A stretch of DNA of 64,000 bases from Frondihabitans sp. Leaf304 (GCF_001423105.1 NZ_LMNV01000002.1:1939270-2003269), one strand, 5' to 3'; positions 11,201-19,796 are shown, numbered from the stretch's first letter. Numbers and translations: made by a program. Notes: generated from the letters alone by a model not told the origin.

Positions 11201-11271
11201 GCGGCGAAGTCGATCGTGAATTCGTCGGCGTAGGGGCCGATGGCGCGGAGCGTCAGGCGATGCAGCTCCAT
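8224..11271 (-). CDS. sbcC: nuclease SbcCD subunit C (SMC-like ATPase)
   Basis: A 1015-residue Rad50-type ATPase that with SbcD forms the nuclease cleaving hairpins and protein-blocked DNA ends. The N-terminal ATPase half has Walker A EGPTGSGKST (34-43) and Q-loop LPQGEFARFL. Two long Ala/Glu/Arg-rich coiled-coil arms flank a zinc hook with CSVCGATEHPAP (CxxC). The C-terminal half carries signature FSGGETFYASLSLALGLAD and Walker B LFVDEGFGTLD. Its ATG at 11271 overlaps the sbcD stop as TGATG, so translation is coupled. Its last nine codons are duplicated 450 bp downstream. Confidence 0.96.
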   Translation of the reverse strand: MELHRLTLRAIGPYADEFTIDFAALRSSGVFLLEGPTGSGKSTIIDAIVFALYGGLAGASSSDDRLRSHHAGPSVEPFVELVFETGAGIHLIRRSPKWNRPKSRGVGTTPVNMAVVLQRLATPGAVDGETLSTRAQEVGGEIPRILGVTKEQFLQTIVLPQGEFARFLAASGEERRLVLQSLFGTEIYDRTTATLVDARRAANAAVESSQRAVDEALAGLRSTVDVGADQGPGDGPRVEKDAGLGGDGGTESPVETVSIDVENAAEVVARLSAESGSAGERRDIARAALDDASAKSAEVTRLAEAIEARRGLMARREALSGRVAAVAEARNRTELADRAALVEGPARALSLSEAKRERARDELAVLRGSIDDSLFGAELDDLRDRRERLAHERATLAAIVDLEVGLPARDDEQLRTRGQLADRRAGIAADEARVTGRAAEREVLTAEIAAAAELAGTLDLETRRLDDLHAALEAVRRHAGLADGLQIARESVSAAAARARKAVDTEADLRRRRISGVAGELALELIDGEPCSVCGATEHPAPAVLLDGHPADRELDEATRAREAAEAALQTARDAASALEARLGDAAQAVGEHDGDELRVHLTEVEAKIDAARAAVLERSKADDRLLRFDAETAAQEAAIAAERLDLAAEEARLETEAERLVADHSRVAEILAGRAASCVALSDELHADERVLVAIVRAREAEAAAAVEVESRRADVELALASSTFKSVAEASAALLAPGDRAVLLAEIRDFDNESAVVADGLASPRVAALDGDEVADIEAAEGVLAMASAAHAAAADRASILEDRAASSERALGRLRQALRAADAVAEESRAIVRMADVASASGAENLHGVTLGTYVLLRRFDDVVAAANSRLGLMSSGRYQLEAAEREASSRARRAGLALTIRDNATGTTRDPKSFSGGETFYASLSLALGLADVVQAEAGGIELGTLFVDEGFGTLDPETLDAVMAELGALSAGGRVVGIVSHVDELKQRIADRIEVRRRPDGSSTLTSTVG

Positions 11272-12452
11272 CAGGCGCTCAGCTCGGCTCGACCGGCTGC
11301 CTCGTAGGCCGCACGCAGCACAGAGATCTCGGCGTCGCTCGCCTCCGCCCCGGTGGCGAACGCGACGAACTCGCGAGCGACCTCGACCGGATCGGCGTCG
11401 ACCGGCACCGCCCGCCGTTCCGCCGAACGGACCGCGCCCCGCGGCACGTGCTGGATCGACAGCGCATGCGGGAACCGCTCACGGACGAGCGCGTGCAGGC
11501 CCGCCGGATGCACAGGATCGGTGACGAAGACGCGCAGCCAGTTGTCGGCCAGGGAGTCGTGCCGCCCGTCGAGCAGCTCGGCGAGATCGCCGGTGATCTC
11601 GGAGAGGCGTCTCGGCACCGGCGTCGGAACGAGCTCGACGTCGACCTGGCCGCCGGCCGCCAGCCGCACCAGGGCCGACGACTTGACCTGGTGCTTCTCG
11701 CCGAACGAGAACGCGAGCGGCGAACCGCTGTAGCGGATGACCGGGCCCGCGGCAGGCGCGGTGATGCCCTGGGCGCCGTGCAGGTGACCGAGGGCCACGT
11801 AGTCGACGCCGCGGAACAGCTCAGCCGGAACCGAGTCGACCCCGCCGACGCGGATGTCGCGCTCGCTGTCGCTCGAGGTGCCACCGACCACGAACGCGTG
11901 GGCGAGCACGACGGCGCGGGTGCCCGGCCTGGTGGCGAGGTCGGCCCGCACACGATCGAGGGCCGCGCCCATCACGGCCGCATGGGATCTCGCGAGTCTC
12001 GCCGTGGGATCCTCGGCCCGTTGCTCGTCTGGCACGAGAACCGCGCGCACGCTGTCGGGATCGAGGTAGGGCAGGCCGTAGAACGCGACCGGGCCGCTCG
12101 CGTCGTCGAGCACGACTGGCTCGGCGAGGTCATCGACCGACGCGCGGATCTGCACGTGGTCGCGAAGCAGGCCGGACGCGAACCCCAGGCGAACGGCCGA
12201 GTCGTGGTTGCCCGGCGTCACAATCACGGTGGCGAGCTCGCCGAGACGCGCCAGCGCGGACGACAGCAGCTGAACGGCCGTCACCGACGGCACGGCCCGG
12301 TCGTAAACGTCGCCCGCGACCAGCACGACGTCGATCGACCGCTCGCGCACCAGCTCGACCAGATGGTCGACATAGACCCGCTGGTGGTCGAGGAGGTCGA
12401 CGCCGTGGAGCGTGCGCCCCAGATGCCAGTCGCTGGTGTGCAAGATCAGCAA
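11271..12452 (-). CDS. sbcD: exonuclease SbcCD subunit D
   Basis: A 393-residue Mre11-type metallophosphoesterase, the nuclease subunit of SbcCD. All five phosphodiesterase motifs are visible: HTSDWHLGRTLHG at the N terminus, VLVAGDVYDRAVP, TPGNHDSAVR, VLAHAF and ALGHLHG. I choose the TTG at 12452 because the family N terminus begins directly at LLILHTSDWH and AAAGGCGAG sits 3-11 nt upstream; a longer in-frame version has no homology. A TACGCT -10 candidate (12482-12487) gives a leader of about 20-25 nt. First gene of the sbcDC operon. Confidence 0.95.
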   Translation of the reverse strand: MLILHTSDWHLGRTLHGVDLLDHQRVYVDHLVELVRERSIDVVLVAGDVYDRAVPSVTAVQLLSSALARLGELATVIVTPGNHDSAVRLGFASGLLRDHVQIRASVDDLAEPVVLDDASGPVAFYGLPYLDPDSVRAVLVPDEQRAEDPTARLARSHAAVMGAALDRVRADLATRPGTRAVVLAHAFVVGGTSSDSERDIRVGGVDSVPAELFRGVDYVALGHLHGAQGITAPAAGPVIRYSGSPLAFSFGEKHQVKSSALVRLAAGGQVDVELVPTPVPRRLSEITGDLAELLDGRHDSLADNWLRVFVTDPVHPAGLHALVRERFPHALSIQHVPRGAVRSAERRAVPVDADPVEVAREFVAFATGAEASDAEISVLRAAYEAAGRAELSA

Positions 12453-12786
12453 GCGCTCGCCTTTCGTCGGTGGGCCTCGCCAGCGTAGCGAGGGCCGCCG
12501 ACATCGACGACCGCGCGCCGACATCGGCAGAGGCCACTCCAAACACCGCGGTGAGGCCCCGATCCCGCCCTCGGCGAACCCCCGGCCAGCACGCGGTGAT
12601 GAGGTGTGACTGCTGCGAGGTCACCTGTGATGGGTGCTGGGCTGAGGTGTGAGCGCCTTGCGGCCGCCCGCGGCCCCTCGCGGATGCAGTGGGACGAATT
12701 CACCGTCGTCCCGTCGGCTCCGTGCTCGCTCCGGCGGATGCCTACCGACTCACCGCTCGTGCTGTCGCTGTTCTCAGCGCTGTCTC
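12453..12786. other. intergenic stretch between sbcD and the DIP1984 gene
   Basis: 334 bp without a convincing gene. It holds the sbcDC promoter (TACGCT on minus, 12482-12487), a GCCGACATCG word repeated around 12496 and 12516, and a CACCGCGGTG palindrome (12544-12553). Open frames here lack ribosome sites and family resemblance. I see no clear terminator for the DIP1984 gene. Confidence 0.6.
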
Positions 12787-13257
12787 TCAGTCGGCCAGGT
12801 CGGCCTCCCAGTTCGCCTGCTGGATGATCACGTCGAGCTGCCGCAGACGGCGAGCGACGTCGTCGGCCTGCTGGCGGACGGCCGCGGTCGGAAGAGCCGA
12901 GAGCTGGCGGAGTTCGCTCCGCAGCTGGCGATAGCCCGCGAACTCTCCCATACCGGCCGAGGCGTCGGCCGCCTGCACGAGGATCGAATGCCGGCTGCGG
13001 AGGGCGTCTCGGTGGGCCAGCGCCTCGGTCATGGTGCGTCCGTCGTCGAGCATCGTCGTCGAGTTGGTCAGGTTCACCGCGACGACCAACTGCTCGAGGG
13101 CCTCCTGAAGGGAGATGACCTCGGCGAGAAGCGCCTCGGCGTTCTCCCCCGGCTCTTCGCCCTCCTGGTAGCGGGCATTGGCGATCACGCGGGAGCGCAA
13201 CTGCTCGATGCGCTTCTGCAGATCACCTCGGTTGATCAGGGCTTCGGCCAGCTTCAT
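12787..13257 (-). CDS. DIP1984 family protein
   Basis: A 156-residue, largely helical protein starting MKLAEALINRGDLQKRIEQL, the characteristic start of the DIP1984 family (named after a Corynebacterium diphtheriae protein). It contains EGEEPGENAEALLAE and LTNSTTMLDDGRTMTEALA, both typical of the family. Long amphipathic helices suggest a helical bundle. Function is unknown in the family. Start at ATG 13257 with CAGGAT 6 nt upstream. It is divergent from the DinB-like gene, whose start is only 55 bp away, so the two promoters are packed face to face. Confidence 0.85.
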   Translation of the reverse strand: MKLAEALINRGDLQKRIEQLRSRVIANARYQEGEEPGENAEALLAEVISLQEALEQLVVAVNLTNSTTMLDDGRTMTEALAHRDALRSRHSILVQAADASAGMGEFAGYRQLRSELRQLSALPTAAVRQQADDVARRLRQLDVIIQQANWEADLAD

Positions 13258-13311
13258 GTCTGAATCCTGGCACGCCGCACGCCGGCTGGCCCCTGGTCGT
13301 AGCGTGGAGTC

Positions 13312-13818
13312 ATGACTCCGTCCGACCTTCTCATCGAATCGTTCTCCAGGATCCCCGCCCTCGTCGATCGCGCCACCGACGGTCTCGATCCCCAGCAGCT
13401 CGCTGCCCGGCCCGCGCCCGGCACGAACACGATCGCGTGGCTCGCGTGGCACACGGCCCGCGGGCAGGATGCCCAGATCGCCGCCCTCGCCGGGTCGAAG
13501 GAGGTCTGGACGGCCGACGGCTGGTACGGCCGGTTCGAGCTGCCGTTCGGCCCCGACGAGATGGGCTATGGCATGAGCGCCGGCGATGTGACGCGAGTCG
13601 TCGCCACCGCCGATCTCCTGAGCGGATACCTCGAGGCGGTCACGGCAGCGACCGTCGCCTACCTCGGCACCGTCTCGGGCGACGATCTCGACGACGTGGT
13701 CGACGAGGCGTGGGATCCGCCGGTCACGCGCGGCGCCCGCCTTGTGAGCATCGTGAACGACTGCCTGCAGCACGCCGGGCAGGCGAACTATGCCCGTGGG
13801 ATCCTCGACCGTCTCTGA
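13312..13818 (+). CDS. DinB superfamily protein (DUF664-like)
   Basis: A 168-residue four-helix protein of the DinB/YfiT metalloenzyme fold. Visible markers are the N-terminal helix with LIESFSRIPALVDRATDGL, AWHTARGQD with a candidate metal-binding His, and LQHAGQANYARGILD with the C-terminal His. Family members include thiol-dependent (mycothiol, bacillithiol) S-transferases, so a mycothiol-linked detoxification role is possible but unproven. The ATG has TAGCGT exactly 6 nt upstream (13300-13305), indicating leaderless transcription. A strong hairpin at 13838-13895 follows. Confidence 0.82.
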   Translation: MTPSDLLIESFSRIPALVDRATDGLDPQQLAARPAPGTNTIAWLAWHTARGQDAQIAALAGSKEVWTADGWYGRFELPFGPDEMGYGMSAGDVTRVVATADLLSGYLEAVTAATVAYLGTVSGDDLDDVVDEAWDPPVTRGARLVSIVNDCLQHAGQANYARGILDRL

Positions 13819-13837
13819 CGACCCGCGTGTGGCTGCA

Positions 13838-13895
13838 CCCGCACGAACGGCGTAAACACCTGCCCTAGGGCATGTGTTTACGCCGTCTGTGCGGG
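13838..13895. terminator. long hairpin between convergent genes
   Basis: Arms 13838-13859 and 13874-13895 pair over 22 bp with two mismatches (CGGCGTAAACAC core), around a CCCTAGGG centre. Located between the convergent DinB-like gene and the DEAD-box helicase gene; it can serve both as terminator. Confidence 0.8.
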
Positions 13896-14004
13896 TTTAC
13901 TCCGGGAGGAGTCGACCCAGAGGGTCACGGCCGGCGACGCAGGCGAGGCCGGACGAGCGAGCTTGTCGAGCTCCGGCCCCGCCGGAGGAGCCGACCCAAT
14001 GGAA

Positions 14005-16383
14005 TCAGACCCCCGCGAGCTGGTCGATCAGGCGATCGCCGGGGCGAGCCTCGACCATTTCGGCCGTGATCTCGGCGCGGTCGAGCAGCTCTTCCATGCG
14101 GCGGCGGCGAGCACGCGTGATCAGCGTCACGACGGTGCCCTCCTTGCCCGCGCGGCCGGTGCGTCCGGAGCGGTGCATGTAGGTCTTGTACTCGTCGGGG
14201 GCGTCGGCCTGGATGACCAGCTCGATGTCGTCGACGTGGATGCCGCGGGCTGCGACGTCGGTGGCGACGAGCACGTTGACACGGCCCGAGGTGAGCAGCT
14301 GCAAGTTGCGGGTACGGCGCGACTGGTTCAGGTCGCCGTGGAGGCTGGTCGACGCGATTCCGGCGTCTTCGAGCTGGTCGGCGAGCTGCTCGGCGAAAGC
14401 GCGCGTGCGGGCGAAGACGAGTGTCTTGCCCTTGCCCTGCGCGAGCTGCTCGATGATCGCACCCTTGTCGCGCTGGTCGATCAGCAGTACGCGGTGATCG
14501 ATGGTGGCGGACGCCTGGTCTTCGCCAGCGACCTCGTGGACGGCCGGATCGGTCAGGAACTCGTCGACCAGCTTGGCGACACCCTTGTCGAGGGTGGCGC
14601 TGAAGAGGAGCTTCTGCGCACGGGCACCGTGACGGGTGACCGCCGCGGTCTCGCGAAGGATGCGCTGAACCGGCTCGAGGAACCCGAGGTCGCACATGTG
14701 GTCGGCCTCGTCGAGCACCGTGACGGTGACCTCGCTGAGGTCGAGGCGACCCTGCTCGATGAGGTCTTCGATCCGCCCGGGGGTGCCGATGACGATGTCG
14801 ACGCCGCGCTGCAGGGAGTGCACCTGACGCTGCTGCGGCACGCCGCCGTAGATCTGGGTGGTGAAGAGTCCGACGGAGCGCGCGATGGGCTGCACGGTGT
14901 CGTCGATCTGCATGGCGAGCTCGCGGGTCGGTGCGAGGATCAGTGCGCGGGGCTTGCGGCCCATCTTGCGATCCTTGGCTCCGCCGTGCTCGAGCAGCTT
15001 CTCGGCGAGAGGTGCCCCGAAGGCGATGGTCTTGCCGGATCCGGTGCGGCCACGCCCGAGGACGTCCTTGCCCGCGATCACGTCGGGGATCGTCGCCGCC
15101 TGGATCGGGAACGGCGAGGGAGCACCCATCGCGATCAGCTGACGGGTGAGGTTGTCGCCGAGGCCCAGGTCGCCCCAGGTCTTGCCCGCGACGTCACCGG
15201 CGGTGACGACCTCGGCCTGAAGCTTCTCGAGCTTGACGTCGTCTTCGGGAGTGAAGTGCGAGTCGCGCTTCGGGTAGTAGTCGCTCGAGCGGCTCGGGCG
15301 GTCGTCGCCGTCGAAGGAGCGAGCGGGACGCTCGGTGCGGTCGAAGGAGCGAGCCGGACGCTCGGTGCGGTCGAAGGAGCGAGCCGGACGCTCGGTGCGG
15401 TCGCTGCGGTCGAACGAGCGCGGAGCGCGGTCGTCACGAGCCGGACGGCTGTCGCGATCGAACGAACGAGCGGGACGGTCGTTGCGGTCGTTCCGATCGA
15501 ACGAACGCGGAGCGCGGTCGTCGCGAGCCGGACGGTCGTCGCGGGCCGGACGGCTGTCCCGATCGAACGAACGAGCAGGACGGCTGTCCCGATCGAACGA
15601 ACGGGCAGGACGGTCGTTGCGGTCGAACGAACGCGGGGCACGGTCGTCACGAGCGGGGCGGTCGCCACGGTCGTTCGAGCGGGGCGCGCGATCGTCGCGA
15701 GCCGGGCGGCCCTGGCCGTAGTCGTCGCGCTTCTTGAAGGGGGCGCGGTCTTCGCGGCCCGGGCGGCCGCCCTCGGGGCGGTCGTAGCTGCGGGCGGGGC
15801 GGTCGCCGCGGTCGAACGAACGCGGGGCGCGGTCGTCACGGGCGGGGCGGTCGCTGCGGTCGTACGAGCGACCACCGCGGTCGTCGCGGGGGGCGCGGTC
15901 GTCGCGAGCCGGGCGGCCTCCACCGAAGCGGTCGTCACGCGACGGACGGTCGTCACGGGCCGGTCGGTCGTCGCGCGAGGGGCGTCCGCCACCGAAGCGG
16001 TCGTTGCGGTCGAAGCGGTCGCCGCCACGGGCACCGTTGCGGGCGTCGCGATCGTCGCGGGCTCCGCCGCCGAAGCGGGGGTTGGAGCCGCCGGTCTTGC
16101 GGGGCTCCCAATTGGGGCGTCCCGCCGAAGCGTCGCGACCGGCACCACGGGAATCGCGAGCCGAGCCGCCACGGGCACCGGCGTCACGAGCGGAACCGCC
16201 ACGAGCACCAGCGTCGCGACCGCCGGAGCGACCCTCGGCGCGAGCAGCGCGCTCGGGGGCATCCCAGCGCTTCTTCGCGGGCCCACCCTCGGCCTCAGCA
16301 CGGAAGCCGCGGTGCTTGGGGCTCTTCGAGCCGGGACGCTCGCCCTTGGGGCGTGACGATGCAGATTTGTCGTAAGGAGACAT
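14005..16383 (-). CDS. DEAD-box RNA helicase with long N-terminal Arg/Asp-rich repeat arm
   Basis: A 792-residue protein. Residues 1 to about 375 are low complexity: a basic start, RDAGARGGSA repeats, then dozens of RDDRPARDDR / RSFDRNDRPA units. The rest is a complete DEAD-box core: PFPIQ Q-motif, Walker A GRTGSGKT, APTRELAMQ, VLDEADHM, SAT, LHGDLNQSRR and HRSGRTGRAG. Such helicases remodel RNA in ribosome assembly or mRNA decay; the charged arm probably binds RNA or drives condensation. In relatives the disordered RGG-type extension is usually C-terminal. AGGAAGA lies 5 nt before the ATG, behind a long leader. Confidence 0.93.
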   Translation of the reverse strand: MSPYDKSASSRPKGERPGSKSPKHRGFRAEAEGGPAKKRWDAPERAARAEGRSGGRDAGARGGSARDAGARGGSARDSRGAGRDASAGRPNWEPRKTGGSNPRFGGGARDDRDARNGARGGDRFDRNDRFGGGRPSRDDRPARDDRPSRDDRFGGGRPARDDRAPRDDRGGRSYDRSDRPARDDRAPRSFDRGDRPARSYDRPEGGRPGREDRAPFKKRDDYGQGRPARDDRAPRSNDRGDRPARDDRAPRSFDRNDRPARSFDRDSRPARSFDRDSRPARDDRPARDDRAPRSFDRNDRNDRPARSFDRDSRPARDDRAPRSFDRSDRTERPARSFDRTERPARSFDRTERPARSFDGDDRPSRSSDYYPKRDSHFTPEDDVKLEKLQAEVVTAGDVAGKTWGDLGLGDNLTRQLIAMGAPSPFPIQAATIPDVIAGKDVLGRGRTGSGKTIAFGAPLAEKLLEHGGAKDRKMGRKPRALILAPTRELAMQIDDTVQPIARSVGLFTTQIYGGVPQQRQVHSLQRGVDIVIGTPGRIEDLIEQGRLDLSEVTVTVLDEADHMCDLGFLEPVQRILRETAAVTRHGARAQKLLFSATLDKGVAKLVDEFLTDPAVHEVAGEDQASATIDHRVLLIDQRDKGAIIEQLAQGKGKTLVFARTRAFAEQLADQLEDAGIASTSLHGDLNQSRRTRNLQLLTSGRVNVLVATDVAARGIHVDDIELVIQADAPDEYKTYMHRSGRTGRAGKEGTVVTLITRARRRRMEELLDRAEITAEMVEARPGDRLIDQLAGV
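15301..16000. repeat. degenerate repeats coding the helicase Arg/Asp arm
   Basis: Short GC-rich units (variants of cggtcgtcgcgagccggac, about 18-30 bp) recur in tandem through the region coding RDDRPARDDR and RSFDR units. Their composition keeps several other frames open, which creates spurious long antisense frames. Confidence 0.85.
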
Positions 16384-16600
16384 GGTTCTTCCTGGGTTCT
16401 ACGTAATGACGCGAAGAATTCACCCGGGCAGTCATTGGCCAGGGACCGTTCACATACATGTGATTGTTCGCAACGCGATTCGCTGCGATTCCGGCCCCTG
16501 AGACATACAAACCCAACCGCCAGTGCTGTTAGAGCAGCACAGTGCGGTGTCTCGAGCCGACCCACACACACTACGCGAGTGGTGACGAAGATGCGAGGGC
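16384..16600. other. long 5' leader and promoter region of the DEAD-box helicase gene
   Basis: About 220 bp upstream of the helicase start, more AT-rich than its surroundings, with a GTGCTG/CAGCAC hairpin near 16521-16538. No convincing gene. A leader this long before a DEAD-box gene resembles cold-shock or autoregulated helicase mRNAs, but nothing here proves that. Confidence 0.45.
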
Positions 16601-16632
16601 AGGATCCGCGACTGCCGCCCGTGTCGGATCCT
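16601..16632. terminator. inverted pair of the AGGATCCG word after the RND gene
   Basis: AGGATCCG (16601-16608) and CGGATCCT (16625-16632) form an 8-bp stem with a 16-nt loop, 11 nt beyond the RND exporter stop on the minus strand. It consists of two inverted copies of the over-represented word of this window. Confidence 0.55.
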
Positions 16633-16643
16633 CGTCTGTGTCG

Positions 16644-19600
16644 CTACGCCGCCGCGCGCTCCCGGCGGTCCGCTCGTCGCTCCAGCCACGAATAGATCAG
16701 CGAGTAGAGCACCGGCAGCACGATGAGGGTCAGAACGGTCGACGAGACGAGTCCGCCGATGACGATCAGCGCGAGCGGCTGCGAGATGAACGATCCGTGC
16801 CCGGTGAGCCCGATCGCGAGCGGGGTGAGGGCGAAGATCGTGGCGAGGGCGGTCATCAGGATCGGACGGAGGCGCCGCGACGTGCCTTCGACGAGAGCCT
16901 CATGCACCCGCAGCCCTCGACGGCGGTACTGGTTGACGAGGTCGATGAGCACGATGGCGTTCGTCACCACGATTCCGACGAGCATCAGGAATCCGATCAC
17001 CGACGGAACGCCGAGGGGCACCTTCGCGATCAGCTGCAACAGGATCGCCCCGGTGGCGGCAAACGGGATCGACACCAGAAGGAGCACGGGCTGCAGCAGG
17101 CTCTTGAACGCGGCCACCATGACGATGTAGACGATCAGAATCGCGATGAGGATCGCGATGCCGAGGTCGGTGAAGGCGGTGCCCTGTTGAGCGGTCACGC
17201 CGCCGATCGCGGCCGTGGCCCCCTTCGGCAGGTCGACTCCGGCGAGCGCATCGGTCACCTGCGAGTTGGCGGCCGACAGGTTGTCGGACGACGGCGTGAT
17301 CGTGATCGTCGCGCTGCGAACGGCGTTCTCGGTCGTGATCGACGTCGGCCCCTCGGTCTGTGAGACCGTGGCGATCGTAGATAGAGGAACGGTGCCGGTC
17401 GACGTCGGGATCTCGACGTCTTTCAGCGAGGCGAGCGTCTTCGGCGGGTCGGTCGGAATCGTGTAGATGTCGACCGTGGAGGCGTTGATCTCGAGAGAGC
17501 CGACCTGGAAGGGCTGGACAGCCTGCGAGACGATGCCTCCGACATCGAGCTCGGAAAGCCCGTACGAGGCTGCCTTGGCGCGGTTAACCTCGACGCCGAT
17601 GAGTGGCTGGGCGGCCGAGAGGTTAGTCGACGCTCCCGCGGTGGCGGGCAGTCCCTTCATCGCCTTCAGCACGCGGTCGGACGCCGTCGCGAGCGTCGAA
17701 GCGTCGTTCGAGGTGACGTTCACCTCGATGTCGCTCGAGGAGCCGAGTCCGCTCGAGGCCTCCACCGAGATGTCTCCGGCATCGCTGAGCGCGTCGAGCC
17801 GGTCGCGGACGGTCGCCGTCAGGGCATCCTGGTCGGCGTTCTCGTCGGTGGTGATCTGGTACGTGACCGTGCTGCCGCCGGTTCCGCCGAAGAAGGCGGC
17901 GAGCGAGTTTCCGCTGGAGCCGATCGTGAGCTGCACCGTCTCGACCCCGTCGGTCGAGTCGAGGGCCTTCTCGACCTTCTCCGCCTGGTCGGACTGCACG
18001 GCGAGGCTCGACGCGGCCGGAAGCACCTGCGTGACCGTGAGGGTGTTCTGACCCGAGGATCCGAGGAAGTTCGTGGTCAGGAGAGTCGCGGCCCCACCCG
18101 ACCCGGCCAAGATGACGAGGGCGGCCACGACGGTGATCCACGGGTGACGGAGGGTCGCCAGCAGGATCGGCCGATACACGCGGTGAAGGCGGTCGGCCGG
18201 CTCCGGGTCGATGCGGGTCGCGCCGGGCGCTCTGGGCGCGGTCGACGGAGTCGTTGCAGGCACCGTGGCGGCCTGGGCTTCGGCCCCGACCTCGTGCTTG
18301 TGCATCTTCGGCGCGCGCATGAACCAGTAGCCGAGCACGGGCACGATCGTCAGCGACACGAAGAGCGAGGCGGCGAGCGCAATCACGACGGTCAGCGCGA
18401 AGGGCCGGAAGAGCTCGCCCGTGACGTCTTGGACGAAGGCGAGCGGAAGGAACACGACGACGGTCGTGATCGTCGAGGCTGTGACGGCACCGGCGACCTC
18501 GCGAACAGCCTCGGTGATGGCCGTGATCCGGTCGACTCCTGGCACCAGGTGCCGCTTGATGTTCTCGGTGACGACGATGGAGTCGTCCACCACGCGCCCG
18601 ATGGCGATCGTCAGGGCACCGAGCGTGAGGATGTTGAGCGTGTAGTTCGACGCGAGCAGCCCGATGAACGTGATCAAGACGCTGGTGGGGATGCTGATGG
18701 CGGTGACGAGCGTCGACCGGAGGGACAGCAGGAAGACGAGGATCACGACGACCGCGAAAAGGAGGCCGAGAAGCCCCTCGGTCGAGAGGCTTTCGATCGA
18801 CTGCGTGATGAACGGGGCCTGGTCGAAGACCACCTCGATCTTGACGCCGTCCGACAGGTTCGACTCGAGCGACGAGATCTGATCGCGGATCGTGCTCGAG
18901 ACGCTGACCGTGTTCGCCTCAAGGGTCTTCGTCACCGCGATCGTCAGGGCGTCCTTGCCGTTGACGCGAGAGATCGACGTCACCGGGGCGCTGGTCAGCT
19001 TCACGGTGGCCACGTCGGCGATGTCGGTCGCTTCGACCTGACCGGTGAGAGCGTTCTTCGCCCCGACCAGCGGCAGCTTCTTCACCTGAGTGACCGAGGT
19101 GAGGCGCGCGCCCGACTGGATCGAGAGGGTCTTGCCGTTCTGGGTGATCTGGCCACCGGGCAGGAGAGTGCCGTTGTCGTCCAGTGCGTCCTTGATGGCC
19201 GCCGTCGAGAGCCCGACCGCCTGGAGCTTCTCCTGATCCGGCTCGATGGTGACGCGCTGCCCGGCATCGCCGTAGACCGAGGCCTGTCGCACACCGTCGA
19301 GCTTCTGCAGGGCCGGGACGGTGATGTTGGTCAGGTCGTCGACGAGCTTCTGCTTGTCGGCGGGCCCGCCTGTGACGGCGAGCTGCACGACCGGGAGGTC
19401 GTCGAGGCTGCCCGAGACCACCTGCGTGTCGACGCTGTCGGGAAGCGAGACGGTGTCGATCGCCTGCTGGATCTTCTCCTCGGTGGCGGGCAGGTCGGTG
19501 CCGTAGTCGAACTCGGCCGAGATGTTGCTCTCGGAGGTCTGCGACGTCGCAGTGGTCGACTTCAGGCCGGGGATCACCTGGATCGCCTTCTCGATCGGAG

Positions 19601-19796
19601 CCGAGACGCTGTCGTTCACGACCTGCGGAGAGGCTCCAGGGTACGAGGAGACGATCGCGACCTGGGGGAACTGGATGTCGGGAATCAGCTCCTGCTTGAG
19701 CGAAGTCAGCGCGTAGCCGCCGAAGATCGCCACCACGATGGTGATGAGAGCGATCAGCGCGCGGTTGCGCAGGCTGAAGACAGAAAGAAGATGCAC
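16644..19796 (-). CDS. RND family efflux transporter permease (AcrB/SwrC-like)
   Basis: A 1050-residue HAE1-type RND exporter with the duplicated layout: TM1 (NRALIALITIVVAIFGGYAL), a large extracytoplasmic porter loop, TM2-6, TM7, second loop, TM8-12. TM4 contains GRVVDDSIVVTENIKRH with the paired Asp needed for proton relay. Members in single-membrane bacteria, such as SwrC, export surfactants or drugs without an outer-membrane channel. The GTG at 19796 is chosen because GGTGGAG ends 6 nt upstream and TM1 follows at once; a start at 19856 would add an unlikely 20-residue extension. No adaptor or regulator gene is adjacent. Confidence 0.93.
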   Translation of the reverse strand: MHLLSVFSLRNRALIALITIVVAIFGGYALTSLKQELIPDIQFPQVAIVSSYPGASPQVVNDSVSAPIEKAIQVIPGLKSTTATSQTSESNISAEFDYGTDLPATEEKIQQAIDTVSLPDSVDTQVVSGSLDDLPVVQLAVTGGPADKQKLVDDLTNITVPALQKLDGVRQASVYGDAGQRVTIEPDQEKLQAVGLSTAAIKDALDDNGTLLPGGQITQNGKTLSIQSGARLTSVTQVKKLPLVGAKNALTGQVEATDIADVATVKLTSAPVTSISRVNGKDALTIAVTKTLEANTVSVSSTIRDQISSLESNLSDGVKIEVVFDQAPFITQSIESLSTEGLLGLLFAVVVILVFLLSLRSTLVTAISIPTSVLITFIGLLASNYTLNILTLGALTIAIGRVVDDSIVVTENIKRHLVPGVDRITAITEAVREVAGAVTASTITTVVVFLPLAFVQDVTGELFRPFALTVVIALAASLFVSLTIVPVLGYWFMRAPKMHKHEVGAEAQAATVPATTPSTAPRAPGATRIDPEPADRLHRVYRPILLATLRHPWITVVAALVILAGSGGAATLLTTNFLGSSGQNTLTVTQVLPAASSLAVQSDQAEKVEKALDSTDGVETVQLTIGSSGNSLAAFFGGTGGSTVTYQITTDENADQDALTATVRDRLDALSDAGDISVEASSGLGSSSDIEVNVTSNDASTLATASDRVLKAMKGLPATAGASTNLSAAQPLIGVEVNRAKAASYGLSELDVGGIVSQAVQPFQVGSLEINASTVDIYTIPTDPPKTLASLKDVEIPTSTGTVPLSTIATVSQTEGPTSITTENAVRSATITITPSSDNLSAANSQVTDALAGVDLPKGATAAIGGVTAQQGTAFTDLGIAILIAILIVYIVMVAAFKSLLQPVLLLVSIPFAATGAILLQLIAKVPLGVPSVIGFLMLVGIVVTNAIVLIDLVNQYRRRGLRVHEALVEGTSRRLRPILMTALATIFALTPLAIGLTGHGSFISQPLALIVIGGLVSSTVLTLIVLPVLYSLIYSWLERRADRRERAAA

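Noticed and set aside
15301-16000. Regular repeats that could suggest a CRISPR array
   Set aside because: Units are variable, lack unique spacers, remain in frame with the helicase gene and encode the Arg/Asp arm; no cas genes.
13963-16356. 797-codon open frame on plus, antisense to the DEAD-box helicase
   Set aside because: It is kept open by the Arg/Asp repeats of the helicase gene; the translation is Val/Ala/Arg low complexity, has no family and no ribosome site. The same applies to the 478-codon minus frame at 15135-16571.
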